The notes under the pieces: model-generated
Told to the model about the DNA's origin: nothing
Seen by the model: only the letters and a program-made list of their open reading frames with translations
Database searches by the model: none
Program-made: the position numbers and the translations under genes
NCBI RefSeq assembly: GCF_910592395.1
Contig: NC_088317.1
Location: 5,582,001-5,646,000 of the forward strand
DNA from: Lineus longissimus
Lineage: Eukaryota > Nemertea > Pilidiophora > Heteronemertea > Lineidae
DNA length: 64,000 nucleotides
Reading direction: 5' to 3'
Shown here: piece after piece, positions 20,956 through 32,299 of the stretch
Layout of the letters: each line of letters opens with the position of its first letter
Position numbering within the stretch: the stretch's first letter is position 1

Positions 20956-21181
20956 AATTTGCCGAAACGGAGCTTCTAGTGGTTTTAAATGGCATCTATA
21001 GGCAAGATAGGGCCTCTGAATTATAAATTATGTTCATATAATGAAGATCAGACTTCTTTTCCATCGTGATATTGATGATATTGCCTGATTTGGTCAAGGC
21101 CGATTCCAGTAGCAGACAGCGCTTATACTGCACAAGAACTGATGACGTCACTTCAGCTCTGTGTGAAAGTAAATTTAGTCC
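20904..21181 (+). repeat. long inverted repeat, left arm
   Basis: About 278 bp beginning TAAGAAAGCAGGAACGG, found again in reverse at 27744-28027. The first ~115 bp are about 90% alike. The inner part is more diverged but shares TGCACAAGAACTGATGACG. The arms enclose 6.6 kb including the PHD-OTU-MULE gene. Confidence 0.75.
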
Positions 21182-21639
21182 TCATTAAATATTTAGGGTC
21201 TATCATGTCCATTCGTACACAGTAGTACAGTAGGTCAAAGTCACAAATTCAAATTAAAAGTACGCCTTAAAAGTTTATCTAATATTGATGTAGCCTATTA
21301 TATATATAAAAATATAGCCATACGCATATATACCTGCCTGTGGATAGACCTACATCATACCTTGGAGTAATAAAGGTTATTTAATACTCAAAGATCATAC
21401 CCTATCGAAATATTCCCGATGAAGATGTTTAAAATGTCATATGTTTAGAATGTCCGGGAAACAAAAGATTCTATTATGCGATTTCATCTCTGACCTATTG
21501 ACGGTCATGGCCTCTCCTATAGAACCATATACCAGAATACAATAGAGCCGGACACATTTTCCAGCGGAACATTTTCTGGGATACGCCGGCCCTGTGTATC
21601 GGGTGATTACCCTTTTTTTGTCTCTAACAAAAAAAACGA

Positions 21640-21975
21640 GAAGTTGAGATGATGAATAGAGGCAAAGGCCGCCTAATTATCGCCTATCCGCTAATTAACT
21701 CTTCGATATATTCACCTGTGATCAAAGACATTGCCGACTGGTTGTGAGCAATTGTGAGAAGTTGAGATAATGTGTCTACACTTGAATAGATCGGGAAAAG
21801 GCCGCCTAATTATCGCCTATCCGCTAATTAACTCTTCGATATATTCACCTGTGATCAAAGACATTGCCGACTGGTTGTGAGCAATTGTGAGAAGTTGAGA
21901 TAGTAATGTGACTACACTTGAATAGATCGGGAAAAGGCCGCCTAATTGTCGCCTATCCGCTAATCTCCTAATTAT
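21640..21975 (+). repeat. three tandem ~135-bp repeats
   Basis: AAGGCCGCCTAATTRTCGCC recurs at 21665, 21798 and 21934. Each unit also carries CGATATATTCACCTGTGATC and GAGAAGTTGAGAT. They lie upstream of the OTU gene's promoter, as expected for subterminal transposase-binding repeats. Confidence 0.8.
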
Positions 21976-22454
21976 TGTGGGTGTGGTTTGAATTTGTGAT
22001 AAAAGTATTCCTCCCGCCTGGATTCTGCCTATTCCCATCCACGAAACACCATTGAAATGATAGTTCAAATTAAATATTGTTTTGCCAAAAGATAGGCTAT
22101 TTTAGTATTAGGCAATATTGATGTTGCACAAAGAGAGAAATCCCAAATCGAATTTATGATGACAAAGTCGCTGAAGGCTGAGATTCTTGCTCATGGACAC
22201 AAATTGAGACTTGAGACAAATTTAATCAACTGTTCAAATACAATGGTGAATACTACGATGCTAGGATATAAGCATGTCATTTGCTTTAAGGATAACAGTT
22301 TTGATATAAACCCGAAATAAAGTATTGCCAGGAAGTTTTGGTGGAGGGGAATTTAATTAGTGATTTGATTACTGATCATAGTTGATTTTGGGGTCTTCAA
22401 TTAGAGTAGGCTCAGTAATTAATGAATAATTAGTGTGAATCCTTCTCACTTGGC

Positions 22455-22461
22455 TATAAAA
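22455..22461 (+). promoter_or_regulatory. TATA box of the PHD-OTU-MULE gene
   Basis: TATAAAA 96 bp upstream of the ATG at 22551. Transcription would start near 22485, which rules out the earlier in-frame ATG at 22435 as the natural start. Confidence 0.6.
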
Positions 22462-23444
22462 GGTGGTCCTTCAGTCACACTTGCACTAGTTTCTGGAGAG
22501 TATACTAGTAGACCATTGATCATACGAAAAAGTACCATATTTCGACCATCATGCCGAAGTCCACAAAGTCCAAGAAGTCCAAGACGCCACGAGTCCGGCC
22601 AATGCTCTGTCTGCCTGTTGGATCGTTCCATCAACAGTATTGAATGTAACACTTGCAACACCTGGGTCCACAACAAGTGCGTGCCGATGTGTCCAAGCTG
22701 CATTCGTGACGAAGATGGGGAGTTCAATTTCAAAGCTTTGCTGAGTCTACCAGAGATGAACCGCAAAGGTGCAACCTCATCCGTGCGTCTGCTGTTGAAG
22801 ACCTATCAAGTAAACCTGCCAGTAGCAAGTCGGCCTACGTGTCCCGGTCAAGTTGATCAAGTTTCACGAAATATCCTGAAACGCTTTCATCCCGTCCTTC
22901 TTGAGAGTCATTCGCCACGAGCTGTTATTGGAGATGGTAATTGCATGTATCGCGCTGCTTCCCTTGGACTATTCGGAGATGAACGCCATCACAAACTACT
23001 TCGCCTGCTGACCGCCCTTGAGATATGTGAACGACCAAACTTCTACAACAGGGACCACCGATCTTTCAAGGATTTCACTAACGACTGTAGGATAGTAATT
23101 GTACCCTACGTCAAAATTATACGCGAAGTTACCACTTTCGGTGGATACGGCGATATGACGCATATATATGCCCTGAGCGCAGCACTGAAGATGCCCCTGA
23201 GGTTGTATTTCCTGCCAACATCGTGCAACGAATTCTTGAGCGAGCCGTTTTCAAGAAAGGTCTGTGGAAGAGGTGTAAAGTCATCTGCCCAACCATCTGT
23301 TACGTTAATGTGGTCACAAATGCTTCCATTACGATCGAGAACTTTGAAACCGAACCACTTCGCGATGCTTTGTCCAAAACACGAGAAACCAGCCGCTTCG
23401 CCAATGATTGTGATAACCGATTCGGAAGACGACACCGTAGACGC

Positions 23445-23650
23445 TGCTACAGATGCCACGATCGCGCCATATGTCACGACCACTTACGGATGCCACGATC
23501 GCGCCAGATGCCATGACAACTGATATGGATGCCACGATCGTGCCAGATGCCACGACCGTGACTGATACGGATGCCACGATCGTGCCAGATGCCACGACCA
23601 CTGATACGGATGCCATGACCACTGATACGGATGCCACAACCATTCTGCGG
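23445..23650 (+). repeat. coding minisatellite (DAT-rich linker)
   Basis: Degenerate repeats of ACGGATGCCACGATCGTGCC, about 36-39 bp, encoding Asp-Ala-Thr-rich sequence. Repeat slippage has shifted the frame at both edges. Confidence 0.8.
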
Positions 23651-23856
23651 ATGCGAATACGTCTGTGGATACGATTATGGAAACGGGTGTAGACACTGGT
23701 TTTGATACGACGAGCGACACGGATGCTTTAACTTCAACTCCAGCTGTGAATACGGGTTTCGATACATCATCTATTTTGAGCGACACGGATGCGGGAAGTA
23801 CAGACAGAACTGTGGCGGATATCGTAGACGAGACTCGACTTGCTGAGATGGAAACA

Positions 23857-24150
23857 GACGTTGATGACGGTGAAACGAGTGATGCCCCAGCGACGGTTGG
23901 TCGCCCATTGCCGTTTTCAAGACCTCTTGAACTGCACGACATAATCGCTTTATTCGAAAGCCCTAACGATGTCCTGCCATCTGTTCCTACGGGGGTGAAG
24001 AATAACGTTGATGACGGTGAAACGAGTGATGCCCCAGCAACGGTTGGTCGCCCATTGCCGTTTTCAAGACCTCTTGAACTGCACGACATAATCGCTTTAT
24101 TCGAAAGCCCTAACGATGTCCTGCCATCTGTTCCTACGGGGGTGAAGAAT
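23857..24150 (+). repeat. 147-bp in-frame tandem duplication
   Basis: Two copies, almost identical, encoding DDGETSDAPATVGRPLPF... twice. The length is 49 codons, so the frame is kept. Confidence 0.9.
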
Positions 24151-26132
24151 AACGTTTTCTTTCTTACAGACAACAAGCACAATGTGGATCGTCAGAAGGC
24201 AGGAAAGCAAAGTGAATTCTGGGATGACTGTGGTGCATGGGATACGGCCAGTGGTATCTCTCCGAAGACTTCATACCTCGTTTCAGAAAACGCCACCAAG
24301 AAACTGTTCGTGAAGGGAGGACTCTACTGCATCGAGAAAATGATTTCCAAGAAACGTGTTTACCTGCCATTGGAGCCGCAACCAAGTCTGGATTGTGTCC
24401 TCGAAATTCAGCGGTATTATACAAAGTTAAAGGCTGACAAAGGATACAAGAAACGAGTCACATGGATCACACACACGCCAAACGCCAACATCTCAACTGA
24501 CCTTGCAGTTATCGAATACCATGGAATTTTTCCAGGCCGAACCACGCATGGGCTAACCAGAAAAACAAACACCAAATACTACCGGACACCAGGAACGACA
24601 ATGGAACGAATTGCAGAACTGACCAAGATGAAGAATCCTCGACGCGCAGCAACGATCTTGTGACAGAAATGGATATAACAGAGGCGCCTAAAGACCTACA
24701 GCAGATTCGCAACAAGAAGCATTACGATAAAAAGAAAACCTCCTCTTTGACAGCTCTCGGAACGAAGACGAAAAACTTGCCGGACCAACTCATCACCATC
24801 AGTACGATGTCACTAACGAATCCGATGATACGTGGCGTTGACACAGGCAGAATCTTTTGTGTCTCAATATTCAGCGACGAACAGCTAATAGATATAAAAC
24901 GCTTTTGCTGCAAGGGGAAAACGCCCCTAGGATTCGATAAAACGTTCAATCTGGGAGAACTATTTGTCACCGCCAGCACTTACAAGCAGTTGGCCGTTAC
25001 TCACGCAACGAATGACGAACACCCAATAATGCTCAGTCCCTTGTTTCTCCACGGTTCTTCTACATTCGACTCGTATCATCCATTCCATTCCATTTCCATG
25101 AAACAGACACCAGCAAACTCATACTTGGATCAGACGATGAAAAAGCACTACGACAAGCTATGAAATTCAGTTTCCCAGACGCCATACGGATGTTGTGCAC
25201 AAGACACCTTCGGAACAATTTCGACGATAATCTCAAGAACAAAACGGGGCTGAAACAGCAAGATCGGAAAAAACTTGTTGACGAGAATCTTCGGACCACA
25301 AGGGCTTGTGTCAGCCGACGATTCGATGGTATTCGAAATACGAGCAGAAAACCTTGGTGACTAAATTGCGACAACGATTCCGAGTTTTAGCCAATACTAC
25401 CGATGAAGAGTCGTTCCGCACATGAAGGAGGTGATGACGACAGTTAGAGCAAGCAATTCGGTGACAGCAGAGTGGACAAACAACAATTGTGAAAGTGTGA
25501 ACCACGTCCTCAAGCAGCTCATAGATTGGAAGCCTAAGCCAGCCCACGAACTCGCTGAGATCCTCATGGAACAGATCAAGTGTCAGTACAAGGATGTCGA
25601 ACGTGCGATGATTGGACGCAGGAACTATCGACTAGCAGAGAACTTCAAGAATTACACGATCAATGCCACCACCTACGCTGGGAAGACAACAGAAGAGCGC
25701 CGAAAGATGTTTGTTAAGTTTTTGAAAGGGCACGGTACCGAGGAGAACACCCGCACCATCACATCAACCGACGGAACGTTAACAATTCCAAGAACCCCAT
25801 CCGCCGGCAAGAAGCCTAACCAGAACAAACGGAAGCGAACGACGCGCACGACAACTCTGACAAAGAAGACAAAGATTGACTTTGTGTAGACTGCTCTCCC
25901 GGGACATTTGTGGTTTTATCAACTTTGATTTTTACTGTATTTTAACATTGTAACTTTTTATGTTTGCTTTTATGCCGCATACTGCATGTACTGTCTTGAG
26001 ATTTGATAGCAATAATAAACTGGATTTGTTGTCTTTGGACTGGTATACTGATCTATTTTATCCGCATGGGATTGTATTTTACTGTTTTACATGTAGACTT
26101 GATGTTTGCAATCTTCCCCAAATGTTGGGGTT

Positions 26133-26138
26133 AATAAA
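26133..26138 (+). terminator. poly(A) signal downstream of the OTU-MULE gene
   Basis: AATAAA about 245 bp after the last stop codon. Confidence 0.45.
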
Positions 26139-26405
26139 ATATCAATTATTACTGTTTTTACACGTATGTTATTATTGTGAGTTTCACAGCGACATATGGG
26201 ATCTGCAATTACCACTAACCACTGTTCAGACCAAAAAAAATAGTTAAAGATCACTGTTAGTTTATCTTGGCGTTAACTTAACTCCAAAAAGTTAATTTGG
26301 GTTGCAAGAAAGAAAATAATTTAAAAGTAGCGTTAAGTTAACGCTAACTCTAACTGATCTCCTAACCCCAAGATAAATCCCTATTTTGGAGTTAGCTGAA
26401 ACAAA

Positions 26406-26575
26406 ATGGCGGACAACCAGGCCCTGTTTGTGGCTTTCCAGCCATTTTTTCAAGCTCCACTGCATTTTAGACAAAGAATCAACCACTCGGATTTCTTCAA
26501 TGACAATAAACTTTTTAAAAGATACCGTTTTTGCAGAGAAACCATTGTTTTGATAGTTGAAATGCTCAGGGAGGA
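26406..26575 (+). pseudogene. Harbinger-like nuclease N-terminal fragment
   Basis: MADNQALFVAFQ... followed by FKRYRFCRETIVLIVEML, the typical N-terminal helix block of PIF/Harbinger nucleases. Coding resemblance ends at about residue 57, where sequence of the opposing Myb gene begins. No DDE residues remain. Confidence 0.5.
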
Positions 26576-27003
26576 CATCAAATTTGTCTATGATACTCTG
26601 CAGTGTAGGGTCGGCCTGTGGCATCTTTCCCCCTCCTCCAGTCCCTCTCTGGTGTTTTTGGTGCAGGGAATGGATCTCTTTCGCCTTTGAAAGCTGCTGG
26701 TTCCATTTTTCCCTGCAGTTGTTCCCGGTCCTTGTGGCCACTCCGAAGGAAATATCCTTTAGGGCAATTGCATCTCATTTGTTTTTTTTTCATTTTGTTT
26801 GTCATATCTGACGAAAACTTTGATCGCAAGATCCCAAGTTCATTTGTTACAAGATCAACTAAAACTTGGGCTTCTGAGTGCGAAAAATTCGGTTTTCTCT
26901 CCCTTTTATGCTTTTGAGATGAATGATTCTCTATGGAGGCAGCCATCTTGCATGTCTTGCTTTCAATAGGAGGACCATGCATTATGGGAAATGTCCCTAG
27001 CAA
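26560..27003 (-). pseudogene. Myb/SANT-like protein of a Harbinger element, frameshifted
   Basis: Starts near 27003. Residues ~34-80 (RKPNFSHSEAQVLVDLVTNE) match the Myb-like DNA-binding subunit of Harbinger transposons. Near 26720 coding moves to another frame reading EKWNQQLSKAKEIHSLHQKHQ, GTGGGGKMP and ADPTLQSIIDKF, the usual middle of these proteins. The C-terminus is lost where the nuclease fragment begins. Confidence 0.5.
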
Positions 27004-27743
27004 CTAACATTGATTTACTTAAAAGTAGCGTTAGGTAACATTGGGCCTAACATTGACTTGTGCAACTCAATCTTAGCGTTATGTTAGCTAACGCTAAGTT
27101 AGGGACTTTAACATAAAAAGATAAACTAACATACTTTTATCACCATAACTTTTGTGCAACCGGGCCCTGCAATTACCACTAACCACTGTTTAGACTGGTC
27201 AAACTGTCATTATTCTCAGCTTCCCTGGGGTGACTTGGTTGCTTTATGATTACTCAACTGCTGAAGCACCTAAAATATATAAGGCTAGCTCGCTGATGTA
27301 TTTTTGATATTAATACCAAGTTTTATCATAATGAAGGACAACTCCCAAGGTCCTGCATGCGCTCAGTCACGCGTGGTATACTAGTGTCCGTATGTTAATT
27401 ATAAGGACTAAAACTACTGATAATATTTAATAAATCATTATTTTCCTTTTCCTTTTATTCTTTTTATCTACTTCATTTGATAAGCGATGAACTGAAATGG
27501 CCCTTGCCCCCCCCCCGGCTGCATGGGCGTGTCACCCGGCGGCAAGACACTTGAACTGGCTCGCGTTTCCATGTCTCATCCACCTTCCTTGAAGACATGG
27601 TAATGTACATCCTTCTTCCTCGAAGGACTATGCTGAAGACAAGTTTTTCATGTTTCCCCCTATTACAAAAATCGTAGTCTCTTTAGCTATAGAAACACTG
27701 AAATATGGGAACAACCACAAATGTTACACCAGCCCGGGTACAA

Positions 27744-28027
27744 ATCTGAGAGAGGACTTCCACACCGACCGATGGAGATGGTCGTCGTGACGTCATCAGT
27801 TCTTGTGCAGTAAGCGAATGCGCCTTAGTCAATTTCTATCTATCAGCATTTCTATGGTGAAAACAGCTCTGATCTTCGTTATATAAACTTATCTTATTAA
27901 TCAAAGGCCCTATCTTGCCTATAGATGCCATTTAAAACCACTAGAAGCTCCGTTTTGGCAAATTTTAACTCCGTTCCGGCCCGATCCGGCCAGTTTTGGT
28001 TCGTTTCGGTCCGTTCCTGCTTTCTTA
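27744..28027 (-). repeat. long inverted repeat, right arm
   Basis: Reverse-oriented partner of 20904-21181, ending TGCTTTCTTA. No matching target duplication is seen outside the two arms. Confidence 0.75.
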
Positions 28028-28029
28028 TG

Positions 28030-28850
28030 AACCGCCGGTCGACATATCAGGACTTGCAAAATTCACGCGAGATCGCTTGCATCATCGGCACGTTTGAAAA
28101 CCGACTTTCACAAATTCCACAAATATTTACCACATACCATATGTATCACCACAAAGGTAACTCTCTAGACTATTTGAAACCAAGTTCAGATACTTATTTT
28201 CACAAAAATTCGAAGCTATGCAAGCGATTTTTCACTGGCAGAGATCGACGGAAACAAATTTCTCGCTCTAAAATGACATGAGACGAGCACCAACTTTCGC
28301 TAATTTGTGCACAAAATACTATTGATAAATCTGAATTATATAGACTCTTTTCAGTACCTAAACAAATTTCAGGTACATGGTCATGTTGATTAAAAGAGTA
28401 TCAACCGATTGAACATGAGAAATTTCACTCACCTTCATTGAAGCAGCGACTACCGCCATTTTTAAATGGTGGCATCTCTTCTATCGATCGGCCAATCAGC
28501 GGCACTGCTTGCAAAAAAGTTGAGCCACCGCCAAATTTGAAATCGCCAAAATTCAGTCAATGTGCCTGCACCGCCAACTGGCGGTGAAAACTATATTAAT
28601 TCCATTAAAAGTAAAAACGAAAAAATATTAAAAAATATTCAGCCACATTTGAAAACAATATTTGCTCTGTGGACCTAGATAAAAAGGGAAAGAAATCTAA
28701 ACGCGAAATGACCTCATTCTCTTAATACAGGTCGGATCGCGCTGATTTTTTCGTTTCTGAGTTCACCTTGGGCAACTCCTAATTTAGCACCGTCAACGAA
28801 GTGGCTAGGCCTTCCCGGTCATGAATGTCCAACTTTGTCCACAGATGGGT
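28030..28850. other. non-coding, body of a hairpin-ended element
   Basis: No gene recognised. Short inverted motifs such as ACCGCCAACTGGCGGT occur near 28570-28586. The segment probably belongs to the element whose 3' end lies at about 28966. Confidence 0.35.
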
Positions 28851-28854
28851 CCCT

Positions 28855-28966
28855 AGACGGATGGATGGATGGATGGATGGATGGAGGGATGGATGGATTG
28901 CAGGACGGACACCATTTGAACAGCTATTCTACTAGCTCCGCTGACTTTGTCAGCTGAGCTAAAAAG
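28855..28966 (+). repeat. (GATG)n tract and 3' hairpin end of a HINE-like element
   Basis: A GGAT/GATG tetranucleotide run, GGACGGACACCA, then the hairpin GCTCCGCTGAC-TTT-GTCAGCTGAGC and A-rich sequence. The same end is found near 47985 and 56442. Confidence 0.65.
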
Positions 28967-29237
28967 GGCATATTTCACCGATTGACATAAATAAAAGTCA
29001 GTCACAGAAGCATTGGATTCGTTCCCCCAAAGAAAATTCAAATAAAGACATAAATTTGGCTACAATTCCTGAAGGCTTCTCTGTAGATTCAGGCGGTGAT
29101 GTTGATGGTGTATCTGATAGTATGAATGAACAACTCCATCCTAGCAAGAGCAATGCAAAAACGTTAAATGATATAGTTCATAATGAACGTTTTAGCTGGT
29201 TGCAAGTCATTAGTGCATGATCTAACCCAAACTGCTG

Positions 29238-31521
29238 ATGGTATATTTTTATCGGCTGCATTACGAAGCTACAGTCAAGGTGATTCTATTGCAGCGCAAA
29301 TTAACTTTGATGAAAAAAAAAGAATATTTATGTAATTTAGAACTTGGAATTCGTACTTGCTATTCTTTTATTGTGCAAGGGCAACCCTACTTTTGTAAGC
29401 ACTTGTATGCCTGTCTTTCTTTGAAAAGGGGAGTAAGTGTCCCACAATTGTTGTTAAATGAATATAGAAATTTTGTCCCATCATTTATTTCCATGAAGTC
29501 ATCACCTGTTCCTGAATCTAATAGATCTCACATTGATTCATTGCTCCATAAAGCACACTTGAACAAGAGTTCCATGATGCAACCCAGAATGCCAGTATAC
29601 TTGAACTTTTACATCATCATTTTATTCCATTGTCTTTAGAACCTGGCTGTTTGGCAAAAAGAGCAGCCCATTATGATGGTCACCGAAACAAGTTTTCTGA
29701 GTGAATGAATTCTTCTGAAGTCTCCCTTACAAAACTTCCTGAGGAGGAAGTAATTCCAGACCCATATCGTCCAAACGTGAAATTTCCGGAAAATGCCAAA
29801 GAGCGCCATGCAGGTCGGAAACGCAACCGAGTTGCATCGAGGGGGCCAAATTTTCAGCAAATTATCTACAAAGCGTTAAAAGACCTTGGTATAAAACAAA
29901 AGAAGCACATGCTTGCACACATAGATAGTGACGATGATTTCATGGAACTCCAGCCAAATACTGTAACTGACATTACAAATTTGATAGATTCTACTATTTC
30001 CAATAACCTCACCATCAAGCATGCGAAATGCATTAAAAAGGCCAAAATCACAAAAACATCAAAATCTAAAACACAAGCCTTTTCAATGTATTGCACTCAA
30101 TGCATACAAACTAAGAAAATGTCTGATTCCTTTCAAACAGAAAAAGCATTAAGAAAGCATATCCAAAGGGCTCATGACCTCAAGGAGCCCATTACATGCC
30201 CTGAGTGTTGCAAAAAATCGCCTTTTCCCACATTTAGCAACAAAAGTGAATTTAAGCGACATTTCACTTTATGTCACTCAAATAATAGTGCTCCAATTTC
30301 AACTGAATCAAAGGTTGACAAAATGAGTATCAATTCTACTGATTACACTGCTTCCACTATAATCGCATCGATGTAAATTTTGACATCTGTACTATTAACT
30401 CAGCTGGAGAAACCAAACTAGAGTCAACTGTAAAAAAATCACGCAGATCCGGTGCAAGAAACTTAGCTACTTCAAAACTTAAAAAAAGTTAAGAAGCAGA
30501 AAAAAAAAGTTTTTCTAAAATTTGCTGATCACCTCCCTCAGGGATCACAAAAAGTATACCCGTGTATGAAATGCAAAGAAGAATGCAGTTACCATCCTCT
30601 GGAGGGAGTCAGTCTGTCAGCCATGTTTATGGGAAACAAGTGGTTAAGAGAGTTGTTGATAAGATCAAATCCTTCATTCAAACGCCAATGGACACTCTTG
30701 AAATGAAAACGGACTTCTTTGACCAGAAGTTGGTTGATGACATCATCTTACAAAACCTCCAGGTCAAACCAACAGATGAACTGATGTTTGCCAACATGAT
30801 GTCCCAGTGTCTTTCGAAGATTGTGGTGGTTCTGGAACGACAGTATGAGAGGTATTTCAAATTGGATATCACAGAGCAACTTCGGAAGGAAACTGAGTCC
30901 TCCAGATGCCACAACATTGATGCCGAGGAGGTGATGGGGATGTTCTCAGCTGCCAAGGACCATGCCCCAAACGTCACCCTCTGTTTTCTATCATGTAAAA
31001 TTCGAGCGCAGAAAAACAAGACTGGTGAGTACCTCGATGGACTTGACCAACAGAAAAGGGAGAAGCTGGTAAAGTTTTCTCTGCCTCTTGGCAGAACACA
31101 ACGTCAGGTGAAACGCAAAAAGTGTGGCAAGATCAAAGAAGAAATTCAACTTCGGATTGCTGCAAAAATGCAGAAAAAACAGACCTATGAGAGGAATAAG
31201 CTGGAGAAAAAATTAAAAAATGCAAGCTTGGACATTGCTGCTGAATTCAGTGATCTAAGTGAAGTTCTTCAGGAGGGTGTTCGGGACATTTTGGACGGAA
31301 AAGTTGTTGGGCGTCGAATCTGCCATGTGTGGAATGAATCCGGTGGTAAAGTCATGTACAATGGAAAAATTGAAAAGCTCAAAAAGAAAGGTGGCGGGAC
31401 TTATGTGCTATGCTACTGGAATGAGAATGAGGGTGAGACATACGAAGACGGAGTAGACTTTGACGTTCTGAAATTTGCGCTTGCTGCGGATTATATTTGT
31501 GAGGACTTAACCATGTCATAA
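29238..31521 (+). pseudogene. unnamed transposase family, copy 2
   Basis: Three main open segments. 29238-29639 is of unknown function. 29705-30376 is basic and contains two C2H2-like fingers (CTQCIQTKK...HIQRAH and CPECCKKS...HFTLCH). 30562-31521 matches the second half of the 4934-6272 protein (LDITEQLRKE, DAEEVMGMFSAAKDHAPNVT). Copy 2 extends further, through a Lys-rich coiled coil to a ~70-residue C-terminal domain (VGRRICHVWNESGGKVMYNG, ending AADYICEDL) that looks like a small Tudor/chromo-like beta barrel. Frameshifts separate the segments, and the region with the putative catalytic TDGC motif is not found here. The family is unnamed as far as I can tell. Confidence 0.5.
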
Positions 31522-32290
31522 ATCATTTCCAGGATACATTAGGATACATTGAAATAGAAGAGGGGTGATGGAATTCAGTGTTGAATCTTTTAAGGTACAT
31601 GTATGTCTTGTTTGCAAAGAGCGGTAATGTCTGTATGATGTTTAATCAGTCACTGACACTGTAGAGTGATAGGACTAACTCACTGGCGCCGCTGACGGGG
31701 CAGGTTGTACAAGTATTCACATACTGCCAGGGCCTTGAATAAAAATTAGGAACTTATTTATAAGCATAAACTTCTCTACAATGATTAATCTTTATTACTT
31801 TCTTTATAAGCTTTCCATTGGTATAATCCTTTTTTGAATAGGACAAAAACTGAGGAAGTTATGCTGAATTATGCTGAAAGCTTACGGACGTTTTGTCGCT
31901 CTAATTAACATGCTAATTAGCATGTTAATCAAGATTAAGGCTTGTAATTAAGAGTTAAATTTATTTAACTTTGCAGATTCATGGAGTGTGTTTGATAAGC
32001 TTTCCAGAGATGCCATCCCTTTTAAAATTGGATTTAAACTAAGGAAGTTATGCCATGTTGAAGATTTGCCAGCATGGATATCGGTCACAACTTTTTTAAT
32101 TAATCTATTGTAATACCAATACCAAAATACCACCATAATTGCAATTTTCAAAATGTCATAACTTTCTTAATACACATACGAATTGAATAATTCAAACATC
32201 CCTGTATTTGTCTTTTCAATACCTTACTGTTGGTACCAATTTTGCCTCAATCAACCAATTTTGCCTCAATCAACCAATTTTGAAATTTTT
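31522..32290. other. non-coding, AT-rich
   Basis: No gene seen. Palindromic AATTAACATGCTAATTAGCATGTTAA-type sequence occurs at about 31903-31930, and a 19-bp unit (TTTTGCCTCAATCAACCAA) is repeated near 32240-32281. Confidence 0.4.
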
Positions 32291-32299
32291 ATGTCACAT

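Larger units (their letters stand above)
22551..25889 (+). pseudogene. PHD - OTU protease - MULE-type transposase, multiply frameshifted
   Basis: The start MPKSTKSKKSKTPR is basic, followed by a 1-base frameshift near 22600. Domains in order are: a PHD-like finger (CSVC...CNTC..WVHNKC..MCPSC, 22600-22700); an OTU-type cysteine protease with Asp (22933-22935) and Cys (22942-22944) in GDGNCMYRA and His (23356-23358) in NHFAML; an Asp/Thr-rich minisatellite linker with two frameshifts; a 49-residue exact duplication (23857-24150); a region ending KKRVTWITHTPNAN; then the nuclease with GFDKTF (Asp 24936-24938), LGSDDEKAL, a C-x2-H motif (CTRHL) and NNNCESVNH (Glu 25491-25493). Further frameshifts lie near 24650, 25085 and 25360. 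The tail is very basic. The domain order suggests one ~1,100-residue protein. Introns rather than frameshifts cannot be wholly excluded. Confidence 0.68.
26255..27160. mobile_element. decayed Harbinger-type element
   Basis: TGTTAGTTTATCTT at 26255 is repeated inverted at 27118-27131. To the right follows CTTTTGTGCAACCGGGCCC, a familiar transposon outer end, but its left partner is missing. The element holds the start of a Harbinger-like nuclease on the plus strand and a Myb-like gene on the minus strand, the two-gene layout of this superfamily, with the middle deleted. A 30-bp direct repeat (26202-26231 and 27166-27195, CTGCAATTACCACTAACC...) flanks it. That is far longer than the 3-bp Harbinger target duplication. 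Confidence 0.6.

Noticed and set aside
23484-24182. 232-codon minus-strand frame
   Set aside because: It runs across the minisatellite and the 147-bp duplication. Composition is repetitive and the plus strand carries recognisable domains.
28853-29041. Small minus-strand frame with SIHPSIHPSIHP repeats
   Set aside because: Translation of the GATG tetranucleotide tract.
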